From an uncultured Oscillospiraceae bacterium (GTDB taxonomy: Bacteria > Bacillota > Clostridia > Oscillospirales > Oscillospiraceae): a stretch of 5,801 nt of DNA. The stretch covers positions 1 through 5,801 of the forward strand of contig CAJTYK010000082.1 of NCBI GenBank assembly GCA_910584285.1, given 5' to 3'. Position 1 is the first letter of the stretch. Every line of letters starts with the position of its first letter. A program made the position numbers and the translations under genes. The notes beneath the pieces were generated by a model, which saw nothing but the letters and a program-made list of their open reading frames with translations, searched no databases and had not been told where the DNA came from. Positions 1 to 5,397 of the stretch are shown in pieces.

Positions 1-38
1 TGCAGCCGGTTCAGCAGCCGCTGGTTTTCCTTTATCAT
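1..38 (-). CDS. N-terminal fragment of probable polyprenyl glycosylphosphotransferase (sugar transferase)
   Basis: Only the first 12 codons are inside the window (MIKENQRLLNRL), starting at an ATG 27 bp after the stop of the Wzy_C-type gene. Polyprenyl-phosphate glycosylphosphotransferases of the WcaJ/undecaprenyl-phosphate glucose phosphotransferase type in Clostridia commonly open with a similar short basic/polar segment (MIKxNQRxLNRL) just before the first membrane helix; they transfer a sugar-1-phosphate to undecaprenyl phosphate to start a polysaccharide repeat unit. The position directly after a polymerase/ligase gene fits that job. The ribosome binding site is not ideal: an AAGGA lies rather far upstream and an AGAGAG is closer. 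The assignment rests on a very short sequence and recall of family N-termini, so it is tentative; the presence of a gene start here is more secure than its product. Confidence 0.45.
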   Translation of the reverse strand, partial: MIKENQRLLNRL

Positions 39-65
39 TTCTGTTCTCTCTTTTTTTCCTTGTTA

Positions 66-2393
66 TCAGCGCATTCGGGCGATCAACATCTGGGCCTGCT
101 CATCCAGCAGGATCTCCCCCATGTTTTCCTCGTTCCACTCCTCCAACAGCTCCGCGATGCGGCAAACCCCCGCCCGGTATTCCGCCGTGTCCTGCTCATA
201 CTCCTCCAACAGGCGGAAGGTGTCCCGCCACACCTCCTCGTCGGCGGACACGTACCGCACATACCGCTCCGCCTGCTCCAGCCCCTGCTCCACCTGCCCC
301 TCGTCCAGGTAGTATGCCGCCAGATAGTACGGAATGATGTTGGAGTCGATCCGTCCCAGCCGCCCGGCGTAGCCGTCCGCCTTCTGCCGCACCTCCCCCT
401 CCGCACCGCTCCCTGTCACCTGTACCACGTAGGACAGCATATGATCCGCCTTCTCAAAGGGATCCAGCGCCGCCGCCCGCTCCAGATTCTCCAGGCTCGG
501 ATCCCGCGCCGCCAGGTTCTGGGCCGCGATGTTGCAGCCCAACAGCGCCGCGAACAAAACCAGCAGCACGCACATACCCAACAGCACGCCGTTCTTCACC
601 GCCCTCTTTTCCATCCAGGCCGGCAGAGGCAGCCCATCCCCGCAACAAAAGCTGATGGCTACGAACACCCCGAAGGCCATGGGCAGATAGCAGTAGATGG
701 AAAAGGTGAACTCCACCAGGGCGTGGCACGCCATGAACACCAGCGCCGCCCCCAATGCCGGGGCCAGCGGCTCCTTCCGCCTCCGCCACAGGCAGACCCC
801 GGACAGCGCAAACAGCCCCAGAAACAGCGCCAGACCCACCAGCCCCGTCTCCGCCAGCGTCTGGATGTAGTGGTTATGGGCATATTTGGTGTCGTAGCGG
901 AAGGACTGCACCCCCCGCACCCCGTTTTCAAAGGCCCCCATGCCCGAGCCGATCACAGGGCTGCGGGCAAACAGCTTCAGCCCGTCCTCAAAGAATACGA
1001 ACCGCTGGATGGCATTCTGGTTGGCCCGCAGGCCCTGGAGCCGGTTGGCGATGAACCCGGGCAGCAGCCGGTACTGTAACGGAACCTTGCCAGAACCGCC
1101 CTCCCCGGTGTACTCCACCCAGTCTATCCGGCCTTCTGTCTGGGCGGTAAAGGTGAACCACACCACCAGGCTGTCCTCCGGCACGGTGAATGCCGCCTGG
1201 GACAGCGGGCCCCGGTACAGCTCTGTCCCCGTGTGCATCATGGTATCCGCCCGGTTCTGGCTCTCGATGGCCACCTGGGGATCCCCCTCCGCCGCCGCTT
1301 CCACCGTGTACGTCCCAGGCCCCGGGTAGGCGGACCGGCGCAGGCTCTCCCCCGCCCGGAGACCCACCCCGGTGGTGAGGCTGAGGGCGGCCCCGAGGAA
1401 CACCGCCGCCCCCGCCAGCAGCGCGAGCACGAGCATCAGCACGGCCCGCCCGTGCCCCGCCAGCTTCGCCGCCAGACGCCGCCCTCCCAGCAGATCCAGC
1501 CCGCACAGTACCAACCCGCCGCCCACTGCGCACAGCAGCGGGATGGGCCGAAACCCCGTCCAGGCCGTCATGGAGGTCAGCGAGATGGGAAAGGCGCTCA
1601 GCGCCGTCACCACCAGCCCCTCTACCATCAGCAGCAGCAGGCCCGTCCGCTCCTCCTTGCCCGTCAGGGCCAGCAGCACCAGAAACGCCGGCACGAGCAT
1701 GACGCACGCCCCCATGCTGAAGGCCAGCACGAAGGACAGCGCGTTCACCGACAGGCAGGCCACATGGGCCGCCCTCGCCCCCGGCTTCTCGGCGGAAACC
1801 GCTAAGCCCAGGCTCAATAGCACCCCAATGCCCATGCATCCGGCGAACACATTGGGGCTCAGGAAGATGGAGGTCATCCGCACCCCCTCCTCCACCGCCC
1901 CCAGCGCCAGGTAATCCGGCGTGAACCAGCCCAGCACCCCCAGCACCACCCCGCTCACCCACCGGGTGGACAGCAGGTCGATGCTGGTCAGCCCCGCCAC
2001 CGCCGCAAACCCCTCCAGCACCACGCACACCTTCCGCCCCGGCCGCTCCTCCCCCGTGAAGGCCAGCAGCAACAGCGCCAGGCAGAACGCAGTGAACACC
2101 TTCAAAAACTCGTGCAGGGCGAACTTGCCCGACACCGCGTAGGCGCAGCTCAGCCCATCCATCAGCACCACCAGGGTTAGGGCCAGTACCGGCCCTTTGA
2201 GCCGATCCCGCAGCCGGCCCCAGAACAAAAACGCCGCGGACAGCGCCAGTGCCGCCAGCACCATGGCCGCGGACTTGGACGTGGCCGCCGAGCTCAGGCA
2301 CACCGCCAGGAAAAACGCCCCCACGGATACCGCCACATCCGCCCCGCGCAGGGCCGCCTGAACCGGTACGGGCTGTTGAGACTTCCGGGCCAT
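66..2393 (-). CDS. O-antigen ligase/polymerase family (Wzy_C) membrane protein with extracellular insert and helical tail
   Basis: A 775-residue polytopic membrane protein, probably joining or polymerising lipid-linked glycan units on the outer face of the membrane. About a dozen hydrophobic segments are visible. Residues 172-185 (RMTSIFLSPNVFAG) match the conserved N-rich motif of the ligase family, and residues 477-520 hold the Wzy_C signature: a SPVIGSGMGAFE stretch, then AHNHYIQTLAETGLVG. Between them, roughly residues 348-440, lies a hydrophilic segment predicted to be beta-rich, inside the large external loop. After the last helix (about 601-620) comes a roughly 155-residue hydrophilic helical tail with TPR-like spacing (ALDPFEKA, YYLAAYYLDEGQVEQGLEQAERYV). 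I chose the ATG at 2393 rather than the upstream in-frame TTG at 2414 because AAGGAGG sits 9 nt before the ATG and inside the longer version. Whether it acts as polymerase (Wzy), ligase (WaaL-like) or protein O-glycan ligase cannot be told from sequence. It precedes a probable sugar transferase. Confidence 0.88.
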   Translation of the reverse strand: MARKSQQPVPVQAALRGADVAVSVGAFFLAVCLSSAATSKSAAMVLAALALSAAFLFWGRLRDRLKGPVLALTLVVLMDGLSCAYAVSGKFALHEFLKVFTAFCLALLLLAFTGEERPGRKVCVVLEGFAAVAGLTSIDLLSTRWVSGVVLGVLGWFTPDYLALGAVEEGVRMTSIFLSPNVFAGCMGIGVLLSLGLAVSAEKPGARAAHVACLSVNALSFVLAFSMGACVMLVPAFLVLLALTGKEERTGLLLLMVEGLVVTALSAFPISLTSMTAWTGFRPIPLLCAVGGGLVLCGLDLLGGRRLAAKLAGHGRAVLMLVLALLAGAAVFLGAALSLTTGVGLRAGESLRRSAYPGPGTYTVEAAAEGDPQVAIESQNRADTMMHTGTELYRGPLSQAAFTVPEDSLVVWFTFTAQTEGRIDWVEYTGEGGSGKVPLQYRLLPGFIANRLQGLRANQNAIQRFVFFEDGLKLFARSPVIGSGMGAFENGVRGVQSFRYDTKYAHNHYIQTLAETGLVGLALFLGLFALSGVCLWRRRKEPLAPALGAALVFMACHALVEFTFSIYCYLPMAFGVFVAISFCCGDGLPLPAWMEKRAVKNGVLLGMCVLLVLFAALLGCNIAAQNLAARDPSLENLERAAALDPFEKADHMLSYVVQVTGSGAEGEVRQKADGYAGRLGRIDSNIIPYYLAAYYLDEGQVEQGLEQAERYVRYVSADEEVWRDTFRLLEEYEQDTAEYRAGVCRIAELLEEWNEENMGEILLDEQAQMLIARMR

Positions 2394-2402
2394 TTCGTTC
2401 CG

Positions 2403-2409
2403 CCTCCTT
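2403..2409 (-). promoter_or_regulatory. Ribosome binding site that fixes the start of the Wzy_C-type gene
   Basis: AAGGAGG on the minus strand, 9 nt before the ATG at 2393. It overlaps the extra codons that would be translated from the TTG at 2414, which argues for the ATG start. No convincing sigma-A type -35/-10 pair was seen between here and the terminator-like hairpin at 2501-2526. Confidence 0.8.
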
Positions 2410-2448
2410 CTCAAAACCTGTATTCACAGCCGGAAATGCCGCCTGTGC

Positions 2449-2467
2449 GGGAAATGTTCCCTTTCCC
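2449..2467 (-). repeat. Short inverted repeat upstream of the Wzy_C-type gene
   Basis: GGGAAA and TTTCCC arms of 6 bp separated by 7 nt, in the leader of the Wzy_C-type gene. It abuts the larger hairpin at 2466-2497 and sits about 56 nt before the start codon. It may be part of a structured leader or of an interspersed repeat; on its own it could also be chance. Confidence 0.35.
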
Positions 2468-2497
2468 AAACCTCCGCCGCCTCTGCCGGGGGTTCGG
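2466..2497 (-). repeat. Imperfect hairpin next to the terminator
   Basis: On the minus strand CCGAACCCCC pairs with GGAGGTTTGG over 10 positions with one mismatch and one G-U pair, around a 12-nt loop. It begins 3 nt after the terminator-like stem-loop ends. Function unknown; with the neighbouring hairpins it makes the gap between the two genes almost continuously foldable. Confidence 0.45.
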
Positions 2498-2500
2498 GAA

Positions 2501-2526
2501 AAGGAGGGGGCCGAAGCCCCCTCCTT
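2501..2526 (-). terminator. Strong cUUCGg hairpin, probable intrinsic terminator of the 183-residue protein gene
   Basis: A perfect 11-bp stem (AAGGAGGGGGC / GCCCCCTCCTT) closed by a TTCG loop with a C-G closing pair, the exceptionally stable cUUCGg tetraloop form, when read on the minus strand. It lies about 60 nt after the stop of the 183-residue protein gene. The run of T after the stem is only four bases (TTTT including the stem end), so termination may be partial, or need help, and some read-through into the Wzy_C-type gene is possible. Read on the plus strand the loop is CGAA and the T run is shorter, so minus-strand use is preferred. Confidence 0.75.
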
Positions 2527-2543
2527 CCCACTGGGACCGCGCC

Positions 2544-2584
2544 GGGTACGTCTCACGCAGAGCCGCCAGACGCGCTCGCTACCC
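2544..2584 (-). repeat. Bulged inverted repeat just after the 183-residue protein gene
   Basis: On the minus strand GGGTA and CGTCT, separated by a 7-nt bulge, pair with AGACG-TACCC on the other side of a 14-nt loop, giving 10 base pairs. It begins 2 nt after the stop codon. It may protect the mRNA 3' end or mark an interspersed repeat element; no known RNA family is recognised. Confidence 0.4.
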
Positions 2585-2586
2585 AA

Positions 2587-3138
2587 TTAGAACTCGACCT
2601 TCAGGCCCTTGATGTTCTTCAGCGCCTTGCCGCTGGCCTGGATGGAGAAGCCCACGCTGCTCCCCGTGGCCTGCACGGACACCTTCACGCTGCCCGAGCT
2701 GGTGAACTCGTTGGTCAGCACCTCATTGGGGATGGTGATGGTGGCAACAGAGCTCTTGATGGTCAGGTCTGCGCCGGTCTCCTCCGCCACCTTGATCAGG
2801 GCCGCCGCCGGAAGGGACACATCCACCTTGGTGGCGCCCTCAGACTTGATCTCCAGCGCGATCTCGCCGTCCTGGGCCAGATCCGCCAGGCTCTCCACGG
2901 CCTTCGTGTTCAGGGTCACGGTGGCAGTGCCGGCCACAACCTTGGCCTCGATGACGCCGCCCTCGGGCACGGGCTCGTTCACCCGAACCGTGGTGTCCTC
3001 ATACACGTCGTAATAGCCGCCGTTGTTGGCGGTGGGATTGCCAGTGTCCGCAGCGGCGCTGGCGGCCAGGATGGTGGCGGGCACCATGGACAGAACCAGG
3101 GCCAGCACCAGCAGCTTGGCGATGAATTGCTTTTTCAT
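2587..3138 (-). CDS. Secreted beta-rich protein of unknown function, module-like, without anchor
   Basis: A 183-residue exported protein. Residues 1-28 form a signal peptide (KKQ start, hydrophobic core, ASA cleavage site). The mature part alternates short beta strands rich in V, T, I and S, with segments such as VDVSLPAAALIKVAEETGADL and SSVATITIPNEVL. That pattern resembles beta modules that sit in front of SLH repeats in long Oscillospiraceae surface proteins. Here the module stands alone and ends at GLKVEF with no SLH, LPXTG, lipobox or membrane anchor. It may be released, bind another surface component such as the preceding SLH protein, or be a truncated relic. An AGGAGA lies 9 nt before the ATG, and a strong hairpin follows the gene. 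No specific function is recognised; the resemblance to pre-SLH modules is from memory of the family style. Confidence 0.85.
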   Translation of the reverse strand: MKKQFIAKLLVLALVLSMVPATILAASAAADTGNPTANNGGYYDVYEDTTVRVNEPVPEGGVIEAKVVAGTATVTLNTKAVESLADLAQDGEIALEIKSEGATKVDVSLPAAALIKVAEETGADLTIKSSVATITIPNEVLTNEFTSSGSVKVSVQATGSSVGFSIQASGKALKNIKGLKVEF

Positions 3139-3173
3139 AATGTCATTTCTCCTAACTGTTTCTTTTGACTCAT
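3135..3173 (-). CDS. Possible 12-codon ORF overlapping the next start by ATGA
   Basis: MSQKKQLGEMTL, with AAGGA placed 7 nt before its ATG and a TGA that overlaps the ATG of the 183-residue protein gene (ATGA). An ATG five codons further upstream (3188) is in the same frame. The arrangement would allow translational coupling, but an ORF this short in purine-rich leader sequence can arise by chance, because the purine-rich SD of the following gene lies inside it. Confidence 0.2.
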   Translation of the reverse strand: MSQKKQLGEMTL

Positions 3174-3216
3174 TGTTTCTTCCTTCATGTGCGACTGCTT
3201 CTTGCCGCAGCTACGC

Positions 3217-3294
3217 TTACTCCGCCGGGGGCGGGCGCACCCGGAAGCAGTTCAGAAGCTCCGCACGGTTTGGGAATTCCCGCTTCACGCCCAT
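3217..3294 (-). CDS. Candidate 25-residue small protein or leader peptide
   Basis: ATG to TAA encodes MGVKREFPNRAELLNCFRVR followed by PPPAE. The ORF has the best ribosome binding site in the window, AAAGGAGGTGA, with GGAGG 8 nt before the ATG. It is basic (five K/R against three E), has one cysteine and no membrane segment. It lies in the 224-bp gap between the WG/SLH gene and the 183-residue protein gene, 69 nt after the former's stop and about 80 nt before the next start. No family is recognised. It could be a free small protein or a leader peptide that tunes the downstream gene; it has no run of one codon typical of amino-acid attenuators. The strong translation signal is direct evidence; that it is expressed is inferred. 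Confidence 0.5.
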   Translation of the reverse strand: MGVKREFPNRAELLNCFRVRPPPAE

Positions 3295-3299
3295 GGGTC

Positions 3300-3310
3300 T
3301 CACCTCCTTT
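3300..3310 (-). promoter_or_regulatory. Consensus ribosome binding site of the 25-codon ORF
   Basis: AAAGGAGGTGA, complementary to the 16S rRNA 3' end along its full length, at standard spacing before the ATG at 3294. The only other start it could serve nearby is that ATG, so it is the main reason to take the short ORF seriously. Confidence 0.7.
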
Positions 3311-3337
3311 CAAGGTTGCATCATCGCGCAAGCCTTG
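3311..3337 (-). repeat. Hairpin directly before the small-ORF ribosome binding site
   Basis: On the minus strand CAAGG-C-TTGC pairs with GCAA-CCTTG: nine base pairs with a single bulged C around an 8-nt loop. It ends exactly where AAAGGAGGTGA begins. The end of its 3' arm (CCTT) is itself complementary to AAGG of the ribosome binding site, so opening the hairpin could free it to pair locally there. There is no T run, so a terminator for the WG/SLH gene is unlikely; an RNA processing or translation-control element is more plausible. Confidence 0.45.
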
Positions 3338-3362
3338 GCCAATTTACGCGAAGTTGTCCCTA

Positions 3363-5078
3363 TTACGCCAGGTCCCGGTACAGGAAGGTCATGATCTCCC
3401 CACGGCTGCACCCCTGCCCAGGGGAGAAGGTGCTGCCGTTTCCGGTGCCGGTGGTGATTTTCTGCTCCAGCGCCCAGCTTACCGCTTTCCCGTAGTCTGC
3501 CGACGGGGGCACATCCTGAAATGCCGCGGTGGTTTTCGGCTCCGGGCTCCCCGCAGCCTTCCACATATAGGTCACCGCCGAGGCCCGGGTGCACACCGTG
3601 TTCAGATCCGCCGGCACCGCAATCCCCTTCGACCGGGCCCAGCCGGTCACCGCCACCAGCTCCTTGTCCCAGGCCAGCTCCCCGCTGTCCGCCCCGGGCC
3701 GCCCCGCGGCTCGCCACAGGAAGGTGAGGATCTGCGCCGTGGTGCACTTGGCATCCGGGGAGAACGCGGTGGTGGTGGTCCCCTTGGTGATATTCCGGCC
3801 CACCGCCCACTCCACGGGCTTGGCATAATAGGCGCCGGCCAGCACGTCGGTGAACTCACCCACGATGACCTTCAGCACACCGTACCGGCTGCCCATGCGC
3901 ACGATGGCCCTGCCCTGGACAAAGTCTGTGATGGCCCCGTAGTTCATCGGGATGGCCAGCTTGCCACCCTTGTCGATGCAGCCCCACTTGCCATCCTTGC
4001 TCACCGCCGCAAGGCCGATGGAGAAGTCCCGGGCATCCTCATAGGTCGGGGCCACTACCTCTCTCCCCGTCTGGTCAATGTAGCCGTACTTCCCGGCGCT
4101 GCCCACCACCGCCAGGCCCTCGGAGAAGCTCCCGGCGTAGGTGTATTGGGGGGCCACAACCTCCTTGCCGCTCTTGTCCATATAGCCCCATTTGCCGTCC
4201 TTCTTCACGGCGGCAAGACCCTGGGAAAAGCCGGAACAGGCCTCATACCGGGGGGCAATGGCCTCCTTGCCGCTCTTGTCCATATAGCCCCACTTGCCGC
4301 CCTTGCTCACCCGGGCCAGGCCCTCCGAAAACGCGCCCACCGAATCATAGGCCATGGGGGCGATCTCCTTGCCCGTCTTGTCGATGACGCCCCACTTGCC
4401 GTCCTTGCACACTGCGGCCAGGCCGTCTGAGAAGCTGACGGCACGCTCATATTCCAGCGCGATGACCTCTTTGCCGGTCTTGTCGATGTACCCCCATTTG
4501 CCGTCCTTGTGCACCAGCGCCAGGCCGTCGGCGGTGAAGCTGTAGGTGCCATCGTACTGCGGGGCCACCACCGTTTTGCCGCTCTTGTCGATGTACCCCC
4601 ACTTCTTGTTGGCGCTCACCATGGCCAGACCGCCGCTGTAGGGGTACACGTACTCATACTGGATGGGCACGATCAGCTTTCCGCTCTTGTCAATAAAGCC
4701 GTACTTCCCGCCCCGGCATACCGCCGCCAGGCCCTCAGAAAAGCTGACTGTGTCCTCATATTGCAGCGCAATGACCGCCTTGCCCGAGGGGTCTATGTAG
4801 CCGGCTTTGCCGTCTTTGCTCACCGCCGCCAGACCCTCGGAAAAGGCCAGGGCGTACTCGTACTGGGGCGCTATCACCGTCTGGCCGTATTGGTTGGCGT
4901 AGCCCCATTTGCCGTCCTTTTGGATCGCCGTCAGCGGCGTGGTGAAATAGGACGCATCCTCCAGCGTTACGCCCTCCTCAAACCACGCCGGGGCGTAGGG
5001 CTCTGCCGCGAAGGTTGGGAGCACAAGGCTCAGGCTTAGCGCCAGGGCCAGGGCTACGGATAAGAGTTTCTTTTTCAT
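3363..5078 (-). CDS. Secreted WG-repeat protein with three C-terminal SLH-like repeats
   Basis: A 571-residue exported surface protein. Residues 1-25 are a signal peptide (MKKK, Leu/Ala/Ser core, TFAA cleavage region). Residues 56-396 hold ten WG repeats of 34 residues (typical unit GKWGYIDKSGKEVIAPQYE then FSEGLAAV), followed by a partial eleventh (SRYGVLKVI). Residues about 409-461, 468-512 and 520-571 are three SLH-like units: FTDV...WAVGRNITKG...FSPDAKCTTAQILTFLWRAAG, a shorter central copy, and FQDV...TFSPGQGCSRGEIMTFLYRDLA at the very C-terminus. SLH triplets generally bind secondary cell-wall polymer, so this protein is probably held on the wall. WG repeats are thought to form beta structures with binding roles; the ligand is unknown. 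AAGGAGG lies 8 nt before the ATG, and the gene ends in tandem TAA TAG. The central SLH copy is degenerate. The 82-bp leader shows no clear promoter, so co-transcription with the preceding genes is possible. Confidence 0.93.
   Translation of the reverse strand: MKKKLLSVALALALSLSLVLPTFAAEPYAPAWFEEGVTLEDASYFTTPLTAIQKDGKWGYANQYGQTVIAPQYEYALAFSEGLAAVSKDGKAGYIDPSGKAVIALQYEDTVSFSEGLAAVCRGGKYGFIDKSGKLIVPIQYEYVYPYSGGLAMVSANKKWGYIDKSGKTVVAPQYDGTYSFTADGLALVHKDGKWGYIDKTGKEVIALEYERAVSFSDGLAAVCKDGKWGVIDKTGKEIAPMAYDSVGAFSEGLARVSKGGKWGYMDKSGKEAIAPRYEACSGFSQGLAAVKKDGKWGYMDKSGKEVVAPQYTYAGSFSEGLAVVGSAGKYGYIDQTGREVVAPTYEDARDFSIGLAAVSKDGKWGCIDKGGKLAIPMNYGAITDFVQGRAIVRMGSRYGVLKVIVGEFTDVLAGAYYAKPVEWAVGRNITKGTTTTAFSPDAKCTTAQILTFLWRAAGRPGADSGELAWDKELVAVTGWARSKGIAVPADLNTVCTRASAVTYMWKAAGSPEPKTTAAFQDVPPSADYGKAVSWALEQKITTGTGNGSTFSPGQGCSRGEIMTFLYRDLA
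3891..4913 (-). repeat. Ten tandem 102-bp WG-repeat units within the surface-protein gene
   Basis: Units begin at 4913, 4811, 4709, 4607, 4502, 4400, 4298, 4196, 4094 and 3992 (minus strand). All are 102 bp except the fourth, which has one extra codon (105 bp, FTADGLAL). Most units are diverged, but the seventh and eighth share their first 37 nt with a single difference, suggesting recent duplication or gene conversion of that segment. Confidence 0.9.
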
Positions 5079-5086
5079 GCCAAATT

Positions 5087-5093
5087 CCTCCTT
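5087..5093 (-). promoter_or_regulatory. Ribosome binding site of the WG/SLH gene
   Basis: AAGGAGG, 8 nt before the ATG at 5078, confirms the start that yields an intact signal peptide. The 82-bp leader (5079-5160) also contains a small GGTGC-TTTT-GTACC hairpin, but no recognisable terminator or clear promoter. Confidence 0.8.
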
Positions 5094-5160
5094 CTGTTAT
5101 CAATCAATCTTCTAAAATAAGCTGCGGCGGCTTCAAGATGGGTACAAAAGCACCGCACCG

Positions 5161-5394
5161 TTATTTTTTGTCCGTGTTGAACTCGATCACATCGGATTCA
5201 ACCTCTTTTTTCGCGTTTTCATCGATCCCAAGCTTGTTCTGCACCTTCTTTTTCGCCTTGCGCCAGTAGATGCCAATAATAGCCCCTGCCGCCACCACCA
5301 CCCCAGCAACCACCTGGATGGCGTAAGTCATCACGCTGGGATCCAAATAACCGCCGATATTCGTGGAACAGAATTGATTTATCACGTTAGACAT
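5161..5394 (-). CDS. Small single-pass membrane protein of unknown function
   Basis: A 77-residue protein with a short polar N-terminus, one membrane helix at about residues 21-43 (VMTYAIQVVAGVVVAAGAII), then WRKAKKK, which by the positive-inside rule places the charged C-terminal tail (KLGIDENAKKEVESDVIEF) in the cytoplasm. It has no signal peptidase site and no known domain. Its ATG is 3 bp after the decarboxylase stop, and its GGGAGG ribosome binding site lies inside the end of that gene, so the two are very likely co-transcribed and perhaps translationally coupled. The gene looks clearly more AT-rich than its neighbours. By context it could be an accessory subunit for a membrane step of phosphonate or polysaccharide assembly, but that is inference. 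Confidence 0.85.
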   Translation of the reverse strand: MSNVINQFCSTNIGGYLDPSVMTYAIQVVAGVVVAAGAIIGIYWRKAKKKVQNKLGIDENAKKEVESDVIEFNTDKK

Positions 5395-5397
5395 TTT

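Noticed and set aside
60..1079. 339-codon open frame on the plus strand
   Set aside because: It is antisense to the Wzy_C-type gene, its translation is rich in Q, R, P and H with no domain, and it arises from the GC-rich codon use of the opposite strand.
2394..2414. Upstream TTG start giving a 782-residue Wzy_C-type protein
   Set aside because: The TTG would place the AAGGAGG ribosome binding site inside the coding region, and no other such site precedes it.
988..2586. 532-codon minus-strand frame overlapping the Wzy_C-type gene
   Set aside because: It is an alternate frame of that gene and runs through the terminator and intergenic hairpins; its product is low-complexity G/R/A-rich without membrane segments or motifs.
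3310..3324. Four-codon ORF (MMQP) before the small ORF
   Set aside because: Too short, lacks its own ribosome binding site, and lies within the hairpin; nothing supports its use.
3165..4430. 421-codon plus-strand frame with periodic LAALVHIAPLA-like motifs
   Set aside because: The periodicity is the reverse complement of the WG repeats, and the frame crosses a true gene boundary. The real coding signal is on the minus strand.
3891..4913. Regular 102-bp repeats as a CRISPR array
   Set aside because: The repeats are in-frame coding units without spacers and are diverged at the nucleotide level.
5079..5160. Promoter for the WG/SLH gene (TTGTAC or TTGAAG as -35)
   Set aside because: No acceptable -10 element is found at 16-18 bp from either candidate.
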